Shown piece after piece: positions 16,461-29,520 of a stretch of DNA of 64,000 nucleotides. This stretch comes from JBBROS01 sp963752225 (GTDB lineage Bacteria; Pseudomonadota; Alphaproteobacteria; Acetobacterales; Acetobacteraceae), in contig CAVVXS010000009.1 in assembly GCA_963752225.1 (NCBI GenBank), positions 248,001-312,000 on the forward strand, written 5' to 3'. Numbering within the stretch: position 1 is the stretch's first letter; every line of letters begins with the position of its first letter. The notes under the pieces are model-generated. The model was not told the origin of the DNA. It was given only the letters and a program-made list of their open reading frames with translations, and did no database searches. Position numbers and translations under genes: made by a program.

Positions 16461-17834
16461 CTAGCCCGCAAGCGTCGGGGGCGGCGTCTGCGGCGCCGCG
16501 GCGGACACGAATCGCTCAAGCCAATGGATCGTGTAGTCGCCGGCTACGAACTCCGGCGCTTCCAGGATGCGCCGATGCAGCGGCAGGGTGGTCTTGATGC
16601 CCTGCACCGCGAACTCCGCCAGCGCCCGGCGCATACGCATGATCGCCTGCGGCCGGTCGGGCGCATGCACGATCAGCTTGGCCACCATGCTGTCGTAATA
16701 CGGCGGCACCACGTAGCCGGCGTAGAGCGCGCTATCGACCCGCACGCCGAGCCCGCCCGGCGCGTGGAACAGGTCCACCCGCCCAGGGGTCGGCATGAAC
16801 GTGTCCGGGTCCTCGGCATTGATGCGGCACTCGATCGCGTGGCCGGCGAACACGATGTCCGCCTGCGAATAGCCGAGCGGGGCGCCGGACGCGACCCGGA
16901 TCTGCTCGCGCACCAAATCGACGTTGCAGACCATCTCCGTCACCGGGTGCTCGACCTGCAGCCGCGTGTTCATCTCGATGAAGGCGAATTGCCCATCCTG
17001 GTAGAGGAACTCGAGCGTGCCCGCATTGCGATAGCCCAGTTGGCGCAGGCCGTTCGTCACGACCGTGCCGAGCGCGTCCCGCTCGGCCGCGGTCAGCGCC
17101 GGGGAGCCGGCTTCCTCCAGCACCTTCTGATGCCGCCGCTGCAGGCTGCAGTCGCGCTCGCCGAGATGCACGACGTTGCCGTGGCTGTCGGCCAGCACCT
17201 GCAGCTCGATGTGGCGCGGCCGGTCGAGGTATTTTTCGAGATACACCGAGTCGTCCCCGAACGCGGTCCGCGCCTCGGTCCGCGCCACGCTCCAAGCGTC
17301 CCCGATGTCGGCCGGGGTCATAGCCACCTTCATGCCCCGGCCGCCGCCCCCCGCCGCAGCCTTGATCAGCACGGGATAGCCGATCTGCTGCGCGATCGCG
17401 CGCGCCTGGTCGAGGTCCGCCAGCGCTCCGGTCGAGCCCGGCACCAGCGGGACGCCGATCGACGCCATCGCCACCTTGGCGGCGATCTTGTCGCCCATGG
17501 TGCGGATATGCGTCGGCGACGGCCCGATGAAGGTGATGCCGTGGGCCTCGACCATCTCGGCGAAGTCGGCGTTTTCCGACAGGAAGCCGTAGCCGGGATG
17601 GATCGCATCGGCGCCCGTCACCGCAGCCGCGGACAAGATCGACGGGATGTGCAAGTAACTGTCCCGCGCCGGCGGCGGCCCGATGCACACGCTTTCGTCG
17701 GACAGCCGGACGTGCATGGCGTCGCCGTCTGCGGTTGAGTGCACAGCGACCGTCGGGATGCCGAGTTCGCGGCAGGCGCGCTGGATCCGCAGCGCGATCT
17801 CGCCACGGTTGGCGATCAGTATCTTGTGGAACAC
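16461..17834 (-). CDS. accC: Acetyl-CoA carboxylase, biotin carboxylase subunit
   Basis: 457 residues, normal for AccC. It opens MFHKILIANRGEIALRI, has the ATP-grasp glycine loop AAAGGGGRGMKV (residues ~155-166), HIELQVLADSHGN, and the catalytic segment EMNTRLQVEHPVTEMV (~289-303). It carboxylates biotin on AccB using ATP and bicarbonate, the first half-reaction of malonyl-CoA and so fatty acid synthesis. It starts one base after the accB stop, forming the usual accBC pair. The final 15 residues are an Ala/Pro-rich tail. Confidence 0.97.
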   Translation of the reverse strand: MFHKILIANRGEIALRIQRACRELGIPTVAVHSTADGDAMHVRLSDESVCIGPPPARDSYLHIPSILSAAAVTGADAIHPGYGFLSENADFAEMVEAHGITFIGPSPTHIRTMGDKIAAKVAMASIGVPLVPGSTGALADLDQARAIAQQIGYPVLIKAAAGGGGRGMKVAMTPADIGDAWSVARTEARTAFGDDSVYLEKYLDRPRHIELQVLADSHGNVVHLGERDCSLQRRHQKVLEEAGSPALTAAERDALGTVVTNGLRQLGYRNAGTLEFLYQDGQFAFIEMNTRLQVEHPVTEMVCNVDLVREQIRVASGAPLGYSQADIVFAGHAIECRINAEDPDTFMPTPGRVDLFHAPGGLGVRVDSALYAGYVVPPYYDSMVAKLIVHAPDRPQAIMRMRRALAEFAVQGIKTTLPLHRRILEAPEFVAGDYTIHWLERFVSAAAPQTPPPTLAG

Positions 17835-17835
17835 C

Positions 17836-18294
17836 TCAGGCGATCACCAGCAGCGGCTGGTCGTATTCGACCGGGGCACCGCTGTCGACGAGGATCTGCG
17901 TCACCGTACCGGCGCGCGGCGCCTTGATCTGGTTGAAGGTTTTCATCGCCTCGATCAGCATCACCGTCTGCCCCGCCGTGACCGCCGAGCCGAGCGTGAT
18001 GTAAGGTGCGGCGCCGGGCTCGGGCGCCAGGTAGGCGATCCCGACCATCGGGCTCTTGACCGCCCCCGGCGGCGGCGGCGGCTCCGCCGACAGCGCGGCG
18101 GCCTCGGCCGGTTGCGGCGCGCCGGTGTTGACCACCACCGGTGACGGCGCGAACGACGCGGCGGCGGCCGGCGCCGCGCGCACCAGCTTCAACCGGCATT
18201 CGCCCTCGTGCATCTCGAGTTCCGTCAGGCCGGCGTCCTTCAGGATCGCGGCCAGGCGCTGGATGGTCTCGGGGTCGAACAGGATGCGGCTCAT
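17836..18294 (-). CDS. accB: Acetyl-CoA carboxylase biotin carboxyl carrier protein
   Basis: 152 residues from ATG 18294 (MSRILFDPETIQRL); seven extra upstream codons are in frame but do not match the family start. A conserved N-terminal helix is followed by a Pro/Ala-rich flexible linker (residues ~45-80) and a C-terminal biotinyl domain with the modified lysine in EAMKTFNQIKAP near residue 118. It carries carboxybiotin from AccC to the carboxyltransferase. It lies directly upstream of accC. A GC-rich hairpin sits 42-77 bases before its start. Confidence 0.95.
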   Translation of the reverse strand: MSRILFDPETIQRLAAILKDAGLTELEMHEGECRLKLVRAAPAAAASFAPSPVVVNTGAPQPAEAAALSAEPPPPPGAVKSPMVGIAYLAPEPGAAPYITLGSAVTAGQTVMLIEAMKTFNQIKAPRAGTVTQILVDSGAPVEYDQPLLVIA

Positions 18295-18335
18295 GAAGCT
18301 CCTACTTCGCTCCAACGATCATGGTGCGGCTCGAC

Positions 18336-18371
18336 GGTCCGGGGGCTGCATGCAGCGCCGGTCCCCCGACC
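18336..18371 (-). terminator. GC-rich hairpin between the kinase operon and accB
   Basis: Arms GGTC-C-GGGGG (336-345) and CCCCC-GACC (363-371) pair with a single bulge; the loop holds a perfect 12-base palindrome (GCTGCATGCAGC). No U-tract is obvious. The 18295-18529 gap also has a weaker hairpin at about 18404-18427 and no convincing gene. The structure could end the leftward signalling operon or form the accB leader. Confidence 0.4.
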
Positions 18372-18529
18372 AGGCTCGCCCCCGGGCGGGCGGGCGCAGG
18401 CTTGCGAGCGGCCGTTCGACGGCTCGCGCACCTGGCCCTTGGAGGACGACGACAAGCGATCGATGCGAGGCCATCGGTCGCGCCGTAGCATGGGGCGGGG
18501 GTCGTGTCGATTAAACCGGCCGGTGCGGC

Positions 18530-21367
<2,838 letters not shown>

Positions 21368-21373
21368 GCCGGG

Positions 21374-22570
21374 TCAGCCGACGGGTTCGGCCGGGGTGCT
21401 GCAGGCTGCGCCGACCAGCGCCTCGAACGCGGCCGGCGACGCCGCCCGTCCATACAGCCAGCCCTGTCCGATGTGGCACCCGGTGTCGCGCAGCAGCGTC
21501 GCCACCTCGGCCGTTTCCACCCCTTCGGCAATGACCTTCAAGCCCAGGCCACGCCCGAGTGACGCCACGGCGGTGACGATCTTCAGCGACTCCGCATTGC
21601 TGGCCGCGCTGCTGACGAACGCCTTGTCGATCTTCAGCTCGTTGAACGGCATCCGCGCCAGCGCCAGCAGGCTGGAATGGCCCGTGCCGAAATCATCGAC
21701 GGCAAGGTTCACGCCCCAGATCCGCAGCCGCGTCAGGATCTCGACCGCCCGCGCCGTATCGGGGATTGCCCGGCCTTCAGTGATCTCGACCACCAGCTTG
21801 TCCGGCGGGACGTCGTGCGCACGGAGCAACCGTTCGATCCGGCGGGTGAGGTCCGGGTCGTTCAGCAGGAGGGGGGACACGTTCACCGCGACGGTGAGCT
21901 CGGGGCGCGACCGCCGCCACCGTGCGCAAGCGCGCAAGCTCTGGTCGATGATCAGGTCCGTCAGCAGGCCGCTCATGCCGTTGCGTTCCGCGACTTCGAC
22001 GAAATCGGCGGGCGGTATCGGCCGACCGAAGTCCGGGATCCAGCGAGCCAGCGCCTCCGCCCCAACCAAGCCTCCGGTGATCAGCGACGTCTTCGGCTGG
22101 AACCAGGGAACCACCGCGCCGGCCGTGAACGCCTGCCGCAGATCGTCCGGGTCGACCAGTTGGCCGGCCGCGCCAGCAAAGACGGCGTGCCCGGGACCAC
22201 CCTCCAGAATTGCGCGGAGAGCTTGCGGGTGGAGCGGCTTCTTCAGCACGCCGGCGACATGCAGGCCGAGCCGGGCGGCCAGCCGTTGGCTCGACGCAAG
22301 CACCCGGCTGTCGCACCCCGAGCAGAACACCAGGAGGGCGCCGCCGTTGTGCAACGCCAGCGTGGGCAGCAGCTTCAGCCCGTCCTCCTCGCCGAGGGTC
22401 AGGTCCAGCAGCACGCAGTCGAACCGTTCGCCATCGGCGAACAACGCTTCCGCCTCGCTCACCCCGGCGGCACCCCAGGTCTCGAAGCCGGCTTTCTGCC
22501 CCCAGTGCATGGCGATCGCGCGGTCGACACGCACGTCGTCGACGACCAACAGGCGTCGTACCGGGTCCAT
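21374..22570 (-). CDS. REC-EAL response regulator, c-di-GMP phosphodiesterase
   Basis: 398 residues. An N-terminal receiver domain (LLVVDDVRVDR, phosphoacceptor Asp in CVLLDLTLGEEDG, lysine in VLKKPLHP) is joined to a full EAL domain. Catalytic elements are intact: the signature EALARW, the Asn strand AVNVSPLLL, VVEITEG, the metal pair in AVDDFGTGHSSL, the lysine in ELKIDKAFV, AEGVET and the end motif GQGWLYGRA. It should cleave c-di-GMP to pGpG when phosphorylated. It overlaps the upstream regulator by one base and is 6 bases from the kinase gene. Confidence 0.93.
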   Translation of the reverse strand: MDPVRRLLVVDDVRVDRAIAMHWGQKAGFETWGAAGVSEAEALFADGERFDCVLLDLTLGEEDGLKLLPTLALHNGGALLVFCSGCDSRVLASSQRLAARLGLHVAGVLKKPLHPQALRAILEGGPGHAVFAGAAGQLVDPDDLRQAFTAGAVVPWFQPKTSLITGGLVGAEALARWIPDFGRPIPPADFVEVAERNGMSGLLTDLIIDQSLRACARWRRSRPELTVAVNVSPLLLNDPDLTRRIERLLRAHDVPPDKLVVEITEGRAIPDTARAVEILTRLRIWGVNLAVDDFGTGHSSLLALARMPFNELKIDKAFVSSAASNAESLKIVTAVASLGRGLGLKVIAEGVETAEVATLLRDTGCHIGQGWLYGRAASPAAFEALVGAACSTPAEPVG

Positions 22571-22986
22571 TATCCTCTGCTCGATCTGTGTGGCGCCGTT
22601 GCGAACGCCTCCGGGCGCAGGCCCGCGTCGTGCAGGAACTCGCGCAGGGCGGGGATCGCCACCGGTTTCGGGATGGGCACGACGTGCTCCAGCCCATACC
22701 GGTCAGCAAGTTCGGCGGCCGCCTTCAGCAGCAGCCAATCGGCCGACGTGACGATGGCGACCGGCATTCGCGGCGCGAGCTTGGAGACCATAAACAAGCA
22801 GTCGAGCCCGTCGGCGCCGGGCATCACGAGGTCGATCACTGCCGCGCACGGCCGCCGCTCCCGCACGATCACCGACGCCTCGGCCGGTCCGCATGCCGAC
22901 GCGGTTTCGGCGCCCAGGCTGTGGCACAGCGACGCCAAGGTCAGGCGCTCGGACGCCACGTCGTCGACGATCAGAACGCACGGCAT
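22570..22986 (-). CDS. Single-domain response regulator
   Basis: 138 residues, a stand-alone receiver. Acidic pocket LIVDDVASER, phosphoacceptor Asp in AAVIDLVMPGADGLD, the Ser/Thr switch in AIVTSADW and lysine in VPIPKPVAIP are all present. There is no output domain, so it may act as a shuttle or phosphate sink in the relay with the kinase at 18530-21367. First gene of the operon; stop overlaps the REC-EAL start by one base. Confidence 0.9.
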   Translation of the reverse strand: MPCVLIVDDVASERLTLASLCHSLGAETASACGPAEASVIVRERRPCAAVIDLVMPGADGLDCLFMVSKLAPRMPVAIVTSADWLLLKAAAELADRYGLEHVVPIPKPVAIPALREFLHDAGLRPEAFATAPHRSSRG

Positions 22987-23057
22987 CGGTGGACCCCTCG
23001 GATGGGACCACTGCCTACAGGGCGAAGCCTAACGAACAGTAAACCGGAGCGCGGCCG

Positions 23058-23885
23058 TCAAGCGGCCCGGGCAATCTCCGCCGAGAACCGCCGCTGCCGC
23101 CGCTGCAGCAAGCGCCAGAACAGCCGTGACGCGCCGGCCGACAAGCGGCCACGCGGCGGCAGCCCGACCGACTTCAGGATCATGCCCATGCTGCGCTCGA
23201 TGTGGCGGTAGCGATAGAACCCCATGGCACGCCCCATGTAGCCGGCGATGCAGCGCTCGTGCTGGTAGGGGGTCGATTCCGGCTCGTTGCCGCAATGGAA
23301 GGCGAAGGCGAGCTCGTCGTCCTCGCTTTCGGTGATGCGGCCGGCGGCGATGCGGAGGCGGGACAGGACGCCGAGGCGCTCGCGGGCGAGGTAACGCTTC
23401 ATGTGGTCGTAGAACAGCTTGAAGTGGCGATACTCGTCGGCGGCGATCAGGCGGCAGACCTGCTGCAGGACGGGCTCGCCGGTCGCGTCGGCGAGCGCGG
23501 TGTAGTAGCTGCTGGTGCCGGTTTCCACCATGCAGCGGGCAATCAGCTCGCCGGTGCGGCTGCCGCGGACGGAGGCGTCGGCGTCGAGTGGCAGCTTGTA
23601 GCCGGCGCGGTAACGGGCGAAGGCGGCCTCGAAATCCCAGGCCGGGTCGGCAAGGGTGGCCCAGCGGCCGAGGGCGTCGCCGTGCTGGACCTCCTCGACG
23701 GCCCAATTGTCGCTGGCGAGGCGGAAGTCGGGGTCATCGACGAAGACGCGGCCCAGGTAGACGGCATAGTCGGTGCCGTTGCGCTCGACCATGGCGGCGG
23801 CCTTGACCAAAGAGACGATGTCGGGATCGACCTTGCCGGGTTCGAACCTGTCCCAGGTCACATCATCGAGCGACCAATGCTTCAT
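23058..23885 (-). CDS. Ferritin-like di-iron protein, acyl-ACP desaturase-like
   Basis: 275 residues, mostly helical. Two carboxylate/histidine motifs typical of ferritin-like di-iron sites are present: NWAVEEVQHGDAL (EExxH) and LIAADEYRHFKLFYDHM (DExxH), with the additional glutamates of neighbouring helices (e.g. MVETGTSSYY). Length and order resemble the ferritin-like acyl-ACP desaturase group rather than bacterioferritin. The C-terminus is strongly basic (RRQRRFSAEIARAA). An oxidase or desaturase activity is plausible but not shown. It lies downstream of atpDC behind a strong hairpin, so is probably a separate transcription unit. Confidence 0.75.
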   Translation of the reverse strand: MKHWSLDDVTWDRFEPGKVDPDIVSLVKAAAMVERNGTDYAVYLGRVFVDDPDFRLASDNWAVEEVQHGDALGRWATLADPAWDFEAAFARYRAGYKLPLDADASVRGSRTGELIARCMVETGTSSYYTALADATGEPVLQQVCRLIAADEYRHFKLFYDHMKRYLARERLGVLSRLRIAAGRITESEDDELAFAFHCGNEPESTPYQHERCIAGYMGRAMGFYRYRHIERSMGMILKSVGLPPRGRLSAGASRLFWRLLQRRQRRFSAEIARAA

Positions 23886-23935
23886 ACGCGTGTGCTACTC
23901 ACGGTGATCGAAAACCAGAGATGAATGCTACGCGA

Positions 23936-23976
23936 ACGACGCCGCGACCAGGGCAGTTGCCCCGGGGCGGCGTCGT
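23936..23976 (-). terminator. Strong two-tier hairpin after atpC
   Basis: Ten-base perfect arms (ACGACGCCGC at 23936-23945 and its complement at 23967-23976) enclose a second 5-bp stem (GGGCA 951-955 with TGCCC 958-962). It starts 34 bases beyond the atpC stop. On the minus strand it is followed by a relatively T-rich stretch. Probable terminator of the atpD-atpC unit. Confidence 0.65.
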
Positions 23977-24009
23977 GACCGGCAAGTGTTGCAGTCCGGT
24001 GACAGCCGG

Positions 24010-24417
24010 TCAGGCGGCTCCGGCAGCGGCGATCATGGCTTCGGCGGATTGGACGCGGGCCATGGCGAGGTCGATCGCGGGCACGTCGGTCTTGTCGACG
24101 TTGGCAAGGGCGTCCCGGGCGGCCGCCAGCCTCGCGTCCGCGGTGGCGCGGGACACCTCGGCGACGGGGATAGCCTCGTCGGCGAGGACGGTGCAGCGCT
24201 CCGGGGTGATCTCGGCAAAGCCGCCGCTGACGAAGAGGCGGGCGGTGGGCTGGCCGCCTTCGTGCAGGACGATAGTGCCACCGCGGAGCATGACGATCAT
24301 CGGCGCGTGGCCGGGGAGAACGCCCATCTCGCCTTCGGCGGCGGGGATGACGGCCATGTCGACCGGCTGCGACAGCAGCAGCCGGTCGGGGCTCACGATC
24401 TCCAACTGGGTGGGCAT
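24010..24417 (-). CDS. atpC: F-type ATP synthase epsilon subunit
   Basis: 135 residues. The N-terminal beta-sandwich is clear: EIVSPDRLLLSQPVDMAVIPAAEGEMGVLPGHAPMIVMLRGG, then FVSGGFAEITPERCTVLADEAIP; a C-terminal helical hairpin follows. Epsilon couples the rotor to F1 and inhibits ATP hydrolysis, on the cytoplasmic face of the membrane. It starts 2 bases after the atpD stop. A strong hairpin follows. Confidence 0.95.
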   Translation of the reverse strand: MPTQLEIVSPDRLLLSQPVDMAVIPAAEGEMGVLPGHAPMIVMLRGGTIVLHEGGQPTARLFVSGGFAEITPERCTVLADEAIPVAEVSRATADARLAAARDALANVDKTDVPAIDLAMARVQSAEAMIAAAGAA

Positions 24418-24419
24418 GG

Positions 24420-25850
<1,431 letters not shown>

Positions 25851-26182
25851 GTGTCCTCGTTGTTCAAGACCCGGTTGCAGGGTCACGTTCATTCGGGGAC
25901 GCCGACAGGTCGGCCCCCACGTCGCTGGCTTCATACGGGAGAGCGCGGGAGGTTTCCAGCCCGAGTCCGGGAGAAAATGCCGTGATGGCGGGAGCTTCGG
26001 ACCGATGCGGAGCCCGTCGGCCCGCCCGGATGCAAGCCCCGGCTGCCGCCGGACCGTCACCCGTGGAGGCTCTCGCCGAAGCCGACATGCACGACGGAGG
26101 GCGTGGCGCGTGCCCGGGCCGCCGCCGCAATCTTCATGATCCTCGCCTTTGCCGCCCGCTCGCGGCAGGATAGAACGCGCCG
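25851..26182. promoter_or_regulatory. Divergent intergenic region upstream of atpD and the FUSC operon
   Basis: 332 bases without a convincing gene. On the minus strand a 26-codon open frame (26137 to 26057, MKIAAAARARATPSVVHVGF...) is preceded by a GAGGAT-like site; it could be a leader peptide of the atpDC transcript or chance. The rest of the atpD leader is long (about 200 bases) with no recognised riboswitch. The FUSC promoter must lie at the right end, where AGGATAGAAC is the only AT-containing stretch. Confidence 0.35.
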
Positions 26183-28159
26183 GTGTCGGACGAGCCCACT
26201 CCACCGCCCCCTGTACCGTTCCTCCATCTGCCGGGCTTCTTCCCGGACGCGCTGTCCTATGCCGTCCGCACCACCCTGGCCCTGCTGCTCGCCTATGGCG
26301 TCGGCTTCTACGCGCAGATCCCGACTGCCAGCTCCGCCGGCATCACGGTGGGCATCATCGCCCAGGCTTCCTCCGGAATGGCGCTGTCGAAGGCCTTCTA
26401 CCGTGTCGCCGGCACCGTTATCGGCTGCGTCGTCAGCATCGTTTTCGGCGCACTGTTCGGCCAAGACCGCACGATGCTGCTGCTGTCCTTCGGGGTGTGG
26501 ATGGGGCTCTGCTCCGCCGCGGCCGTCATCCTGCGCGATTTCCGCTCCTACGGCGCCGCCCTCAGCGGCTACACCGTCGCCATCATCGCCATTGGCGGCA
26601 TCGACGCGCCCGAGGGGCTGCTGCTCGCGTCCCTCAACCGCGCCGCAGCCATCCTGCTCGGCATCGCTGCCGTGGCCCTCGTGAACTCCGTGCTCGGCGG
26701 GGTGTCCGCGCTGGACGCCCTCATTGCCAAGCTGCGCGAGGAGCGCGGCAAGGTCGCCGCCTTCGCGCTCGAGGCGTTCGAAGGCCGGCCCATCCCCGAC
26801 GACCTCACCTTGACCCGGCTGGTGGCCAACATCACCGGCCTGCAGACCGACGCCACCTACGCCGCGATCGAGCACGCCAATGGCCGCCGCCGCCGCCGCG
26901 GCGCCCAGGTCGCGATCGGCTCCCTCCTGACCGCCATCTCCGCCAGCCGCACCATCGCCGGCCTGCTCGGCCCCGGCACCCCGGCGCCGGTCCGCGACCA
27001 CCTGCGCGCCGCCGCCGCCACGCTGCGCGAGGGCGTGCCGCTGCCGCCGGCCCCACCCGCCCGCGACCCGTTCGACGCCCTTCTGCTGGAACGGGCGGAC
27101 GCGATCCTGCGCCGCATGCGCGACACCGACGCCGGGCTGCAGGTGCTGGAGGGTGGCGATGCGGCGGTGCCCGGCATCGTCTTGCGCCCGACCCACGACT
27201 ATCCGGCTGCCTTCATCAGCGCCGTCCGCACCATGATCGCCTTCGGCCTCACGGCCAGCTTCGCCGTCCTGGCCGGCTGGCCCGACGCCACCCTGATGCT
27301 GATCCAGCAAGCCGCGTTCGTCGGCCTGCTCGGCGCCAGTCCCACGCCCACCGTCGCGAGCGTCGGCTTCCTCATCCCGCTGCTGCCGATCGCGCTCGTC
27401 GCCGGCGTGATCGAGTTCGCCGTGCTGCCGTTGACGTCCGGCTTCATCCCCTTCTCGGTCGTGGTCGGCAGCGTGATGTTCATCGTGACTTTGCTGGCCC
27501 GTCACCGCCGGCTCGCGCCAGTCGCCCCGGCCGCCCTGATCTACGTGACCTTGCTCCTGTCCCCCGCCAATCCGGAGACGTTCGACCTCGCCAACTTCCT
27601 CAACACCACCCTGCTGCTCGGCCTCGCTGTGGTGTTCACCTTGCTGACGTTCGTGCTGATCCTGCCGGTCTCGCCCAAGCGGCGCCTTTACCGGGTCGTC
27701 GCGGCCGTGGCGGCCGAGCTCGACCGCACGAGGCGCTCGCCGGAGCGTGCCAAGGATCCCGCCGTCGCGCAGTCGATGCTGTACGACCGCCTAGTCCGCG
27801 CCCTGACCTTTTTGGGCCGCCCCACCGGCGCCCGGCGCGCGCTGCTGTCCCATCTTTATCACCTCGGCGCCTCCGACATCGCCGTCCACCGCGCCCGCAC
27901 GGCCCTCAACGAGATCGAGCGATCCACAGCACAGTCGGGCCCGTCGGCAAGCCCGCACCCCGCCATCGCCGCCGCCCGCCGCGCGCTCGAGGCTGGCGAC
28001 GTGCCCGCCATGCTCGACGCATCCCGGGTGCTGCTGGCCGACCCCGGCCTCGCGCCCGGACCCTCGCTGCAGCGCGCCGTCAGCGGAATGGCCGACCTCG
28101 CCTACCAGGAAGGCGGACGCTGCCGCGCCACCCGGTTCAGCCGGCTCATGACCGGCTGA
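26183..28159 (+). CDS. FUSC-family (AaeB-like) aromatic acid/drug exporter, inner-membrane component
   Basis: 658 residues from GTG 26183. Two membrane blocks of about five or six helices each (residues ~20-175 and ~340-500), each followed by a soluble helical domain, is the FUSC/AaeB layout; the first block has FFPDALSYAVRTTLALLLAYGVGF and the second HDYPAAFISAVRTMIAFGLTASFAVLAG. AaeB-type proteins export aromatic carboxylic acids such as p-hydroxybenzoate, working with a periplasmic adaptor. The downstream DUF1656 and HlyD genes complete the standard trio, separated by 2 and 52 bases. Confidence 0.9.
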   Translation: MSDEPTPPPPVPFLHLPGFFPDALSYAVRTTLALLLAYGVGFYAQIPTASSAGITVGIIAQASSGMALSKAFYRVAGTVIGCVVSIVFGALFGQDRTMLLLSFGVWMGLCSAAAVILRDFRSYGAALSGYTVAIIAIGGIDAPEGLLLASLNRAAAILLGIAAVALVNSVLGGVSALDALIAKLREERGKVAAFALEAFEGRPIPDDLTLTRLVANITGLQTDATYAAIEHANGRRRRRGAQVAIGSLLTAISASRTIAGLLGPGTPAPVRDHLRAAAATLREGVPLPPAPPARDPFDALLLERADAILRRMRDTDAGLQVLEGGDAAVPGIVLRPTHDYPAAFISAVRTMIAFGLTASFAVLAGWPDATLMLIQQAAFVGLLGASPTPTVASVGFLIPLLPIALVAGVIEFAVLPLTSGFIPFSVVVGSVMFIVTLLARHRRLAPVAPAALIYVTLLLSPANPETFDLANFLNTTLLLGLAVVFTLLTFVLILPVSPKRRLYRVVAAVAAELDRTRRSPERAKDPAVAQSMLYDRLVRALTFLGRPTGARRALLSHLYHLGASDIAVHRARTALNEIERSTAQSGPSASPHPAIAAARRALEAGDVPAMLDASRVLLADPGLAPGPSLQRAVSGMADLAYQEGGRCRATRFSRLMTG

Positions 28160-28161
28160 CG

Positions 28162-28356
28162 ATGTGGCGCGAAACCAACCTGTTCGGCGTCTACATGTCG
28201 CCACTGCTGATATATGCTCTGGTGGCCCTGCTGCTTTGGCTGCCGATCCGCTTCGTCTTGCTGCGCCTGCGCCTGCTCCGCCGGTTTGACAATCCGGCCG
28301 TCGCCCAGCTTTCGATCTACCTCGGCCTGCTCGCCGCGCTTGTGTCCTGGCTCTGA
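28162..28356 (+). CDS. DUF1656 (AaeX-like) small membrane protein
   Basis: 64 residues starting MWRETNLFGVYMSPLLIYALVALLLWLPIRF. Two hydrophobic helices flank a basic loop (LLRLRLLRRFDNPAV), as in DUF1656/AaeX proteins always found between FUSC and HlyD genes. Its role in the exporter is not known. It starts 2 bases after the FUSC stop. Confidence 0.88.
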   Translation: MWRETNLFGVYMSPLLIYALVALLLWLPIRFVLLRLRLLRRFDNPAVAQLSIYLGLLAALVSWL

Positions 28357-28408
28357 GCGAGCCGCACTCTGCCGCGGCGCGTCGCAACGCCTTCGTTCAC
28401 GGAGTTCC

Positions 28409-29335
28409 ATGCTTTCCGCCTCCCGCCGCGCCTTCGGGCTGCTCGTCACGCTGCTTCTCCTGGCCGGCGGCGCCTTTGCCGGCGTCGTCATCTGGCAGCA
28501 TTACCTGATCGCCCCCTGGACCCGCGACGGCACGGTCGAAGCCTATGTCGTCAACCTCGCCCCGGAAGTGTCCGGCCGCGTAATCGCCTTGCATGTCGCT
28601 GACAACGCCGCCGTCCATGTCGGCGACGTGCTCTACGACATCGATCCGATCGACTTCCAGATCGCGGTCGCCAACGCCGAGGCCACTGTCGCGTCGCGCA
28701 AATCCGACATGGACTCGAAAACCGCGCAGGCCGAGCGCCGCGAGCAGCTGACGACGCTGTCCACCTCCAAGGAGGAGCAGCAGACCTTCAACTCCTCGGC
28801 CGAGGTGGCGCGGGCCGCCTATGCCGGCGCCATCTCCCAGCTCAACCAGGCACGGCTCGACCTCAAGCGCACCAGCGTCCTGTCCCCGGTCAACGGCTAC
28901 GTCACCAACCTGCAGCTCCGGGTCGGCGACTATGCGACCAAGGGCACCCGCAACCTCGCCTTGGTCGACACCGACAGCTTTTGGATCAGCGGCAATTTCG
29001 AGGAAACCAAGCTCGCCCGCATCCGCCCCGGCGACCCGGCATCGGCGCAACTGCTCGGGTTCAGGGACCCGGTATTCGGCCACGTCGACAGCATCGCCCG
29101 CGGCATCAACACGCCCAACTCCGCCGCCGGCCCGCTCGGCTTGGCCTCGGTCAACCCTGTCTTCACCTGGGTCCGCCTGGCGCAGCGTATCCCGGTCCGC
29201 GTGCACATCGACCAGGTGCCGCCCACCGTCCAGCTTTCCGTCGGCCTGACCGCCACCGTCTCGGTGGGTAAGGACGCCCATGCCGGCAGCCTGCACGGCT
29301 GGCTGTCCCGCGTGCTCACGATGGGCGGTGACTGA
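28409..29335 (+). CDS. HlyD/AaeA-type periplasmic adaptor
   Basis: 308 residues from ATG 28409, with a GGAGTT ribosome site 3 bases before it. One signal anchor (GLLVTLLLLAGGAFAGVVIW), then the conserved APWTRDGTVEAYVVNLAPEVSGRVIALHV lipoyl half-motif, an alpha-hairpin (residues ~90-150), the second lipoyl half LKRTSVLSPVNGYVTNLQLRVGDY, and a beta-barrel with FWISGNFEETKLARIRPG. It should link the FUSC exporter to an outer-membrane channel; no such channel gene is nearby. It converges on the MFS gene 185 bases away. Confidence 0.92.
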   Translation: MLSASRRAFGLLVTLLLLAGGAFAGVVIWQHYLIAPWTRDGTVEAYVVNLAPEVSGRVIALHVADNAAVHVGDVLYDIDPIDFQIAVANAEATVASRKSDMDSKTAQAERREQLTTLSTSKEEQQTFNSSAEVARAAYAGAISQLNQARLDLKRTSVLSPVNGYVTNLQLRVGDYATKGTRNLALVDTDSFWISGNFEETKLARIRPGDPASAQLLGFRDPVFGHVDSIARGINTPNSAAGPLGLASVNPVFTWVRLAQRIPVRVHIDQVPPTVQLSVGLTATVSVGKDAHAGSLHGWLSRVLTMGGD

Positions 29336-29487
29336 CGCCCGCCTCCTCCGGCGCCGGATGCACCTCGAAGCAGCGAGTCATGGCGGATTGGGACGGCATG
29401 GTCAGACACACCGAGTGTTGCCCATCCGCGCGACCGATCCAGGCGGAAGTCATTTCCCTCAACGGACTTCCGCGATGCGGCCACCCG

Positions 29488-29505
29488 GCCCGGTCATGAC
29501 CGGGC
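29488..29505. terminator. 18-bp perfect palindrome between convergent genes
   Basis: GCCCGGTCATGACCGGGC is self-complementary and would fold with a CATG loop. It lies 15 bases past the stop of the leftward MFS gene and 152 bases past the HlyD stop, so it could serve as a terminator for the MFS gene. No T-run follows. The rest of the 29336-29520 gap holds only a 12-bp palindrome near 29347. Confidence 0.4.
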
Positions 29506-29520
29506 GGCCGAAGCGTGCCG

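Noticed and set aside
18430..18460. A stretch encoding a LEDDDDK-like sequence (enterokinase-site look-alike)
   Set aside because: It sits in a non-coding gap and is not in a supported gene; chance.
26057..27505. Long antisense frame opposite the FUSC gene
   Set aside because: Low-complexity Gly/Asp/Gln shadow; the FUSC frame explains the DNA.
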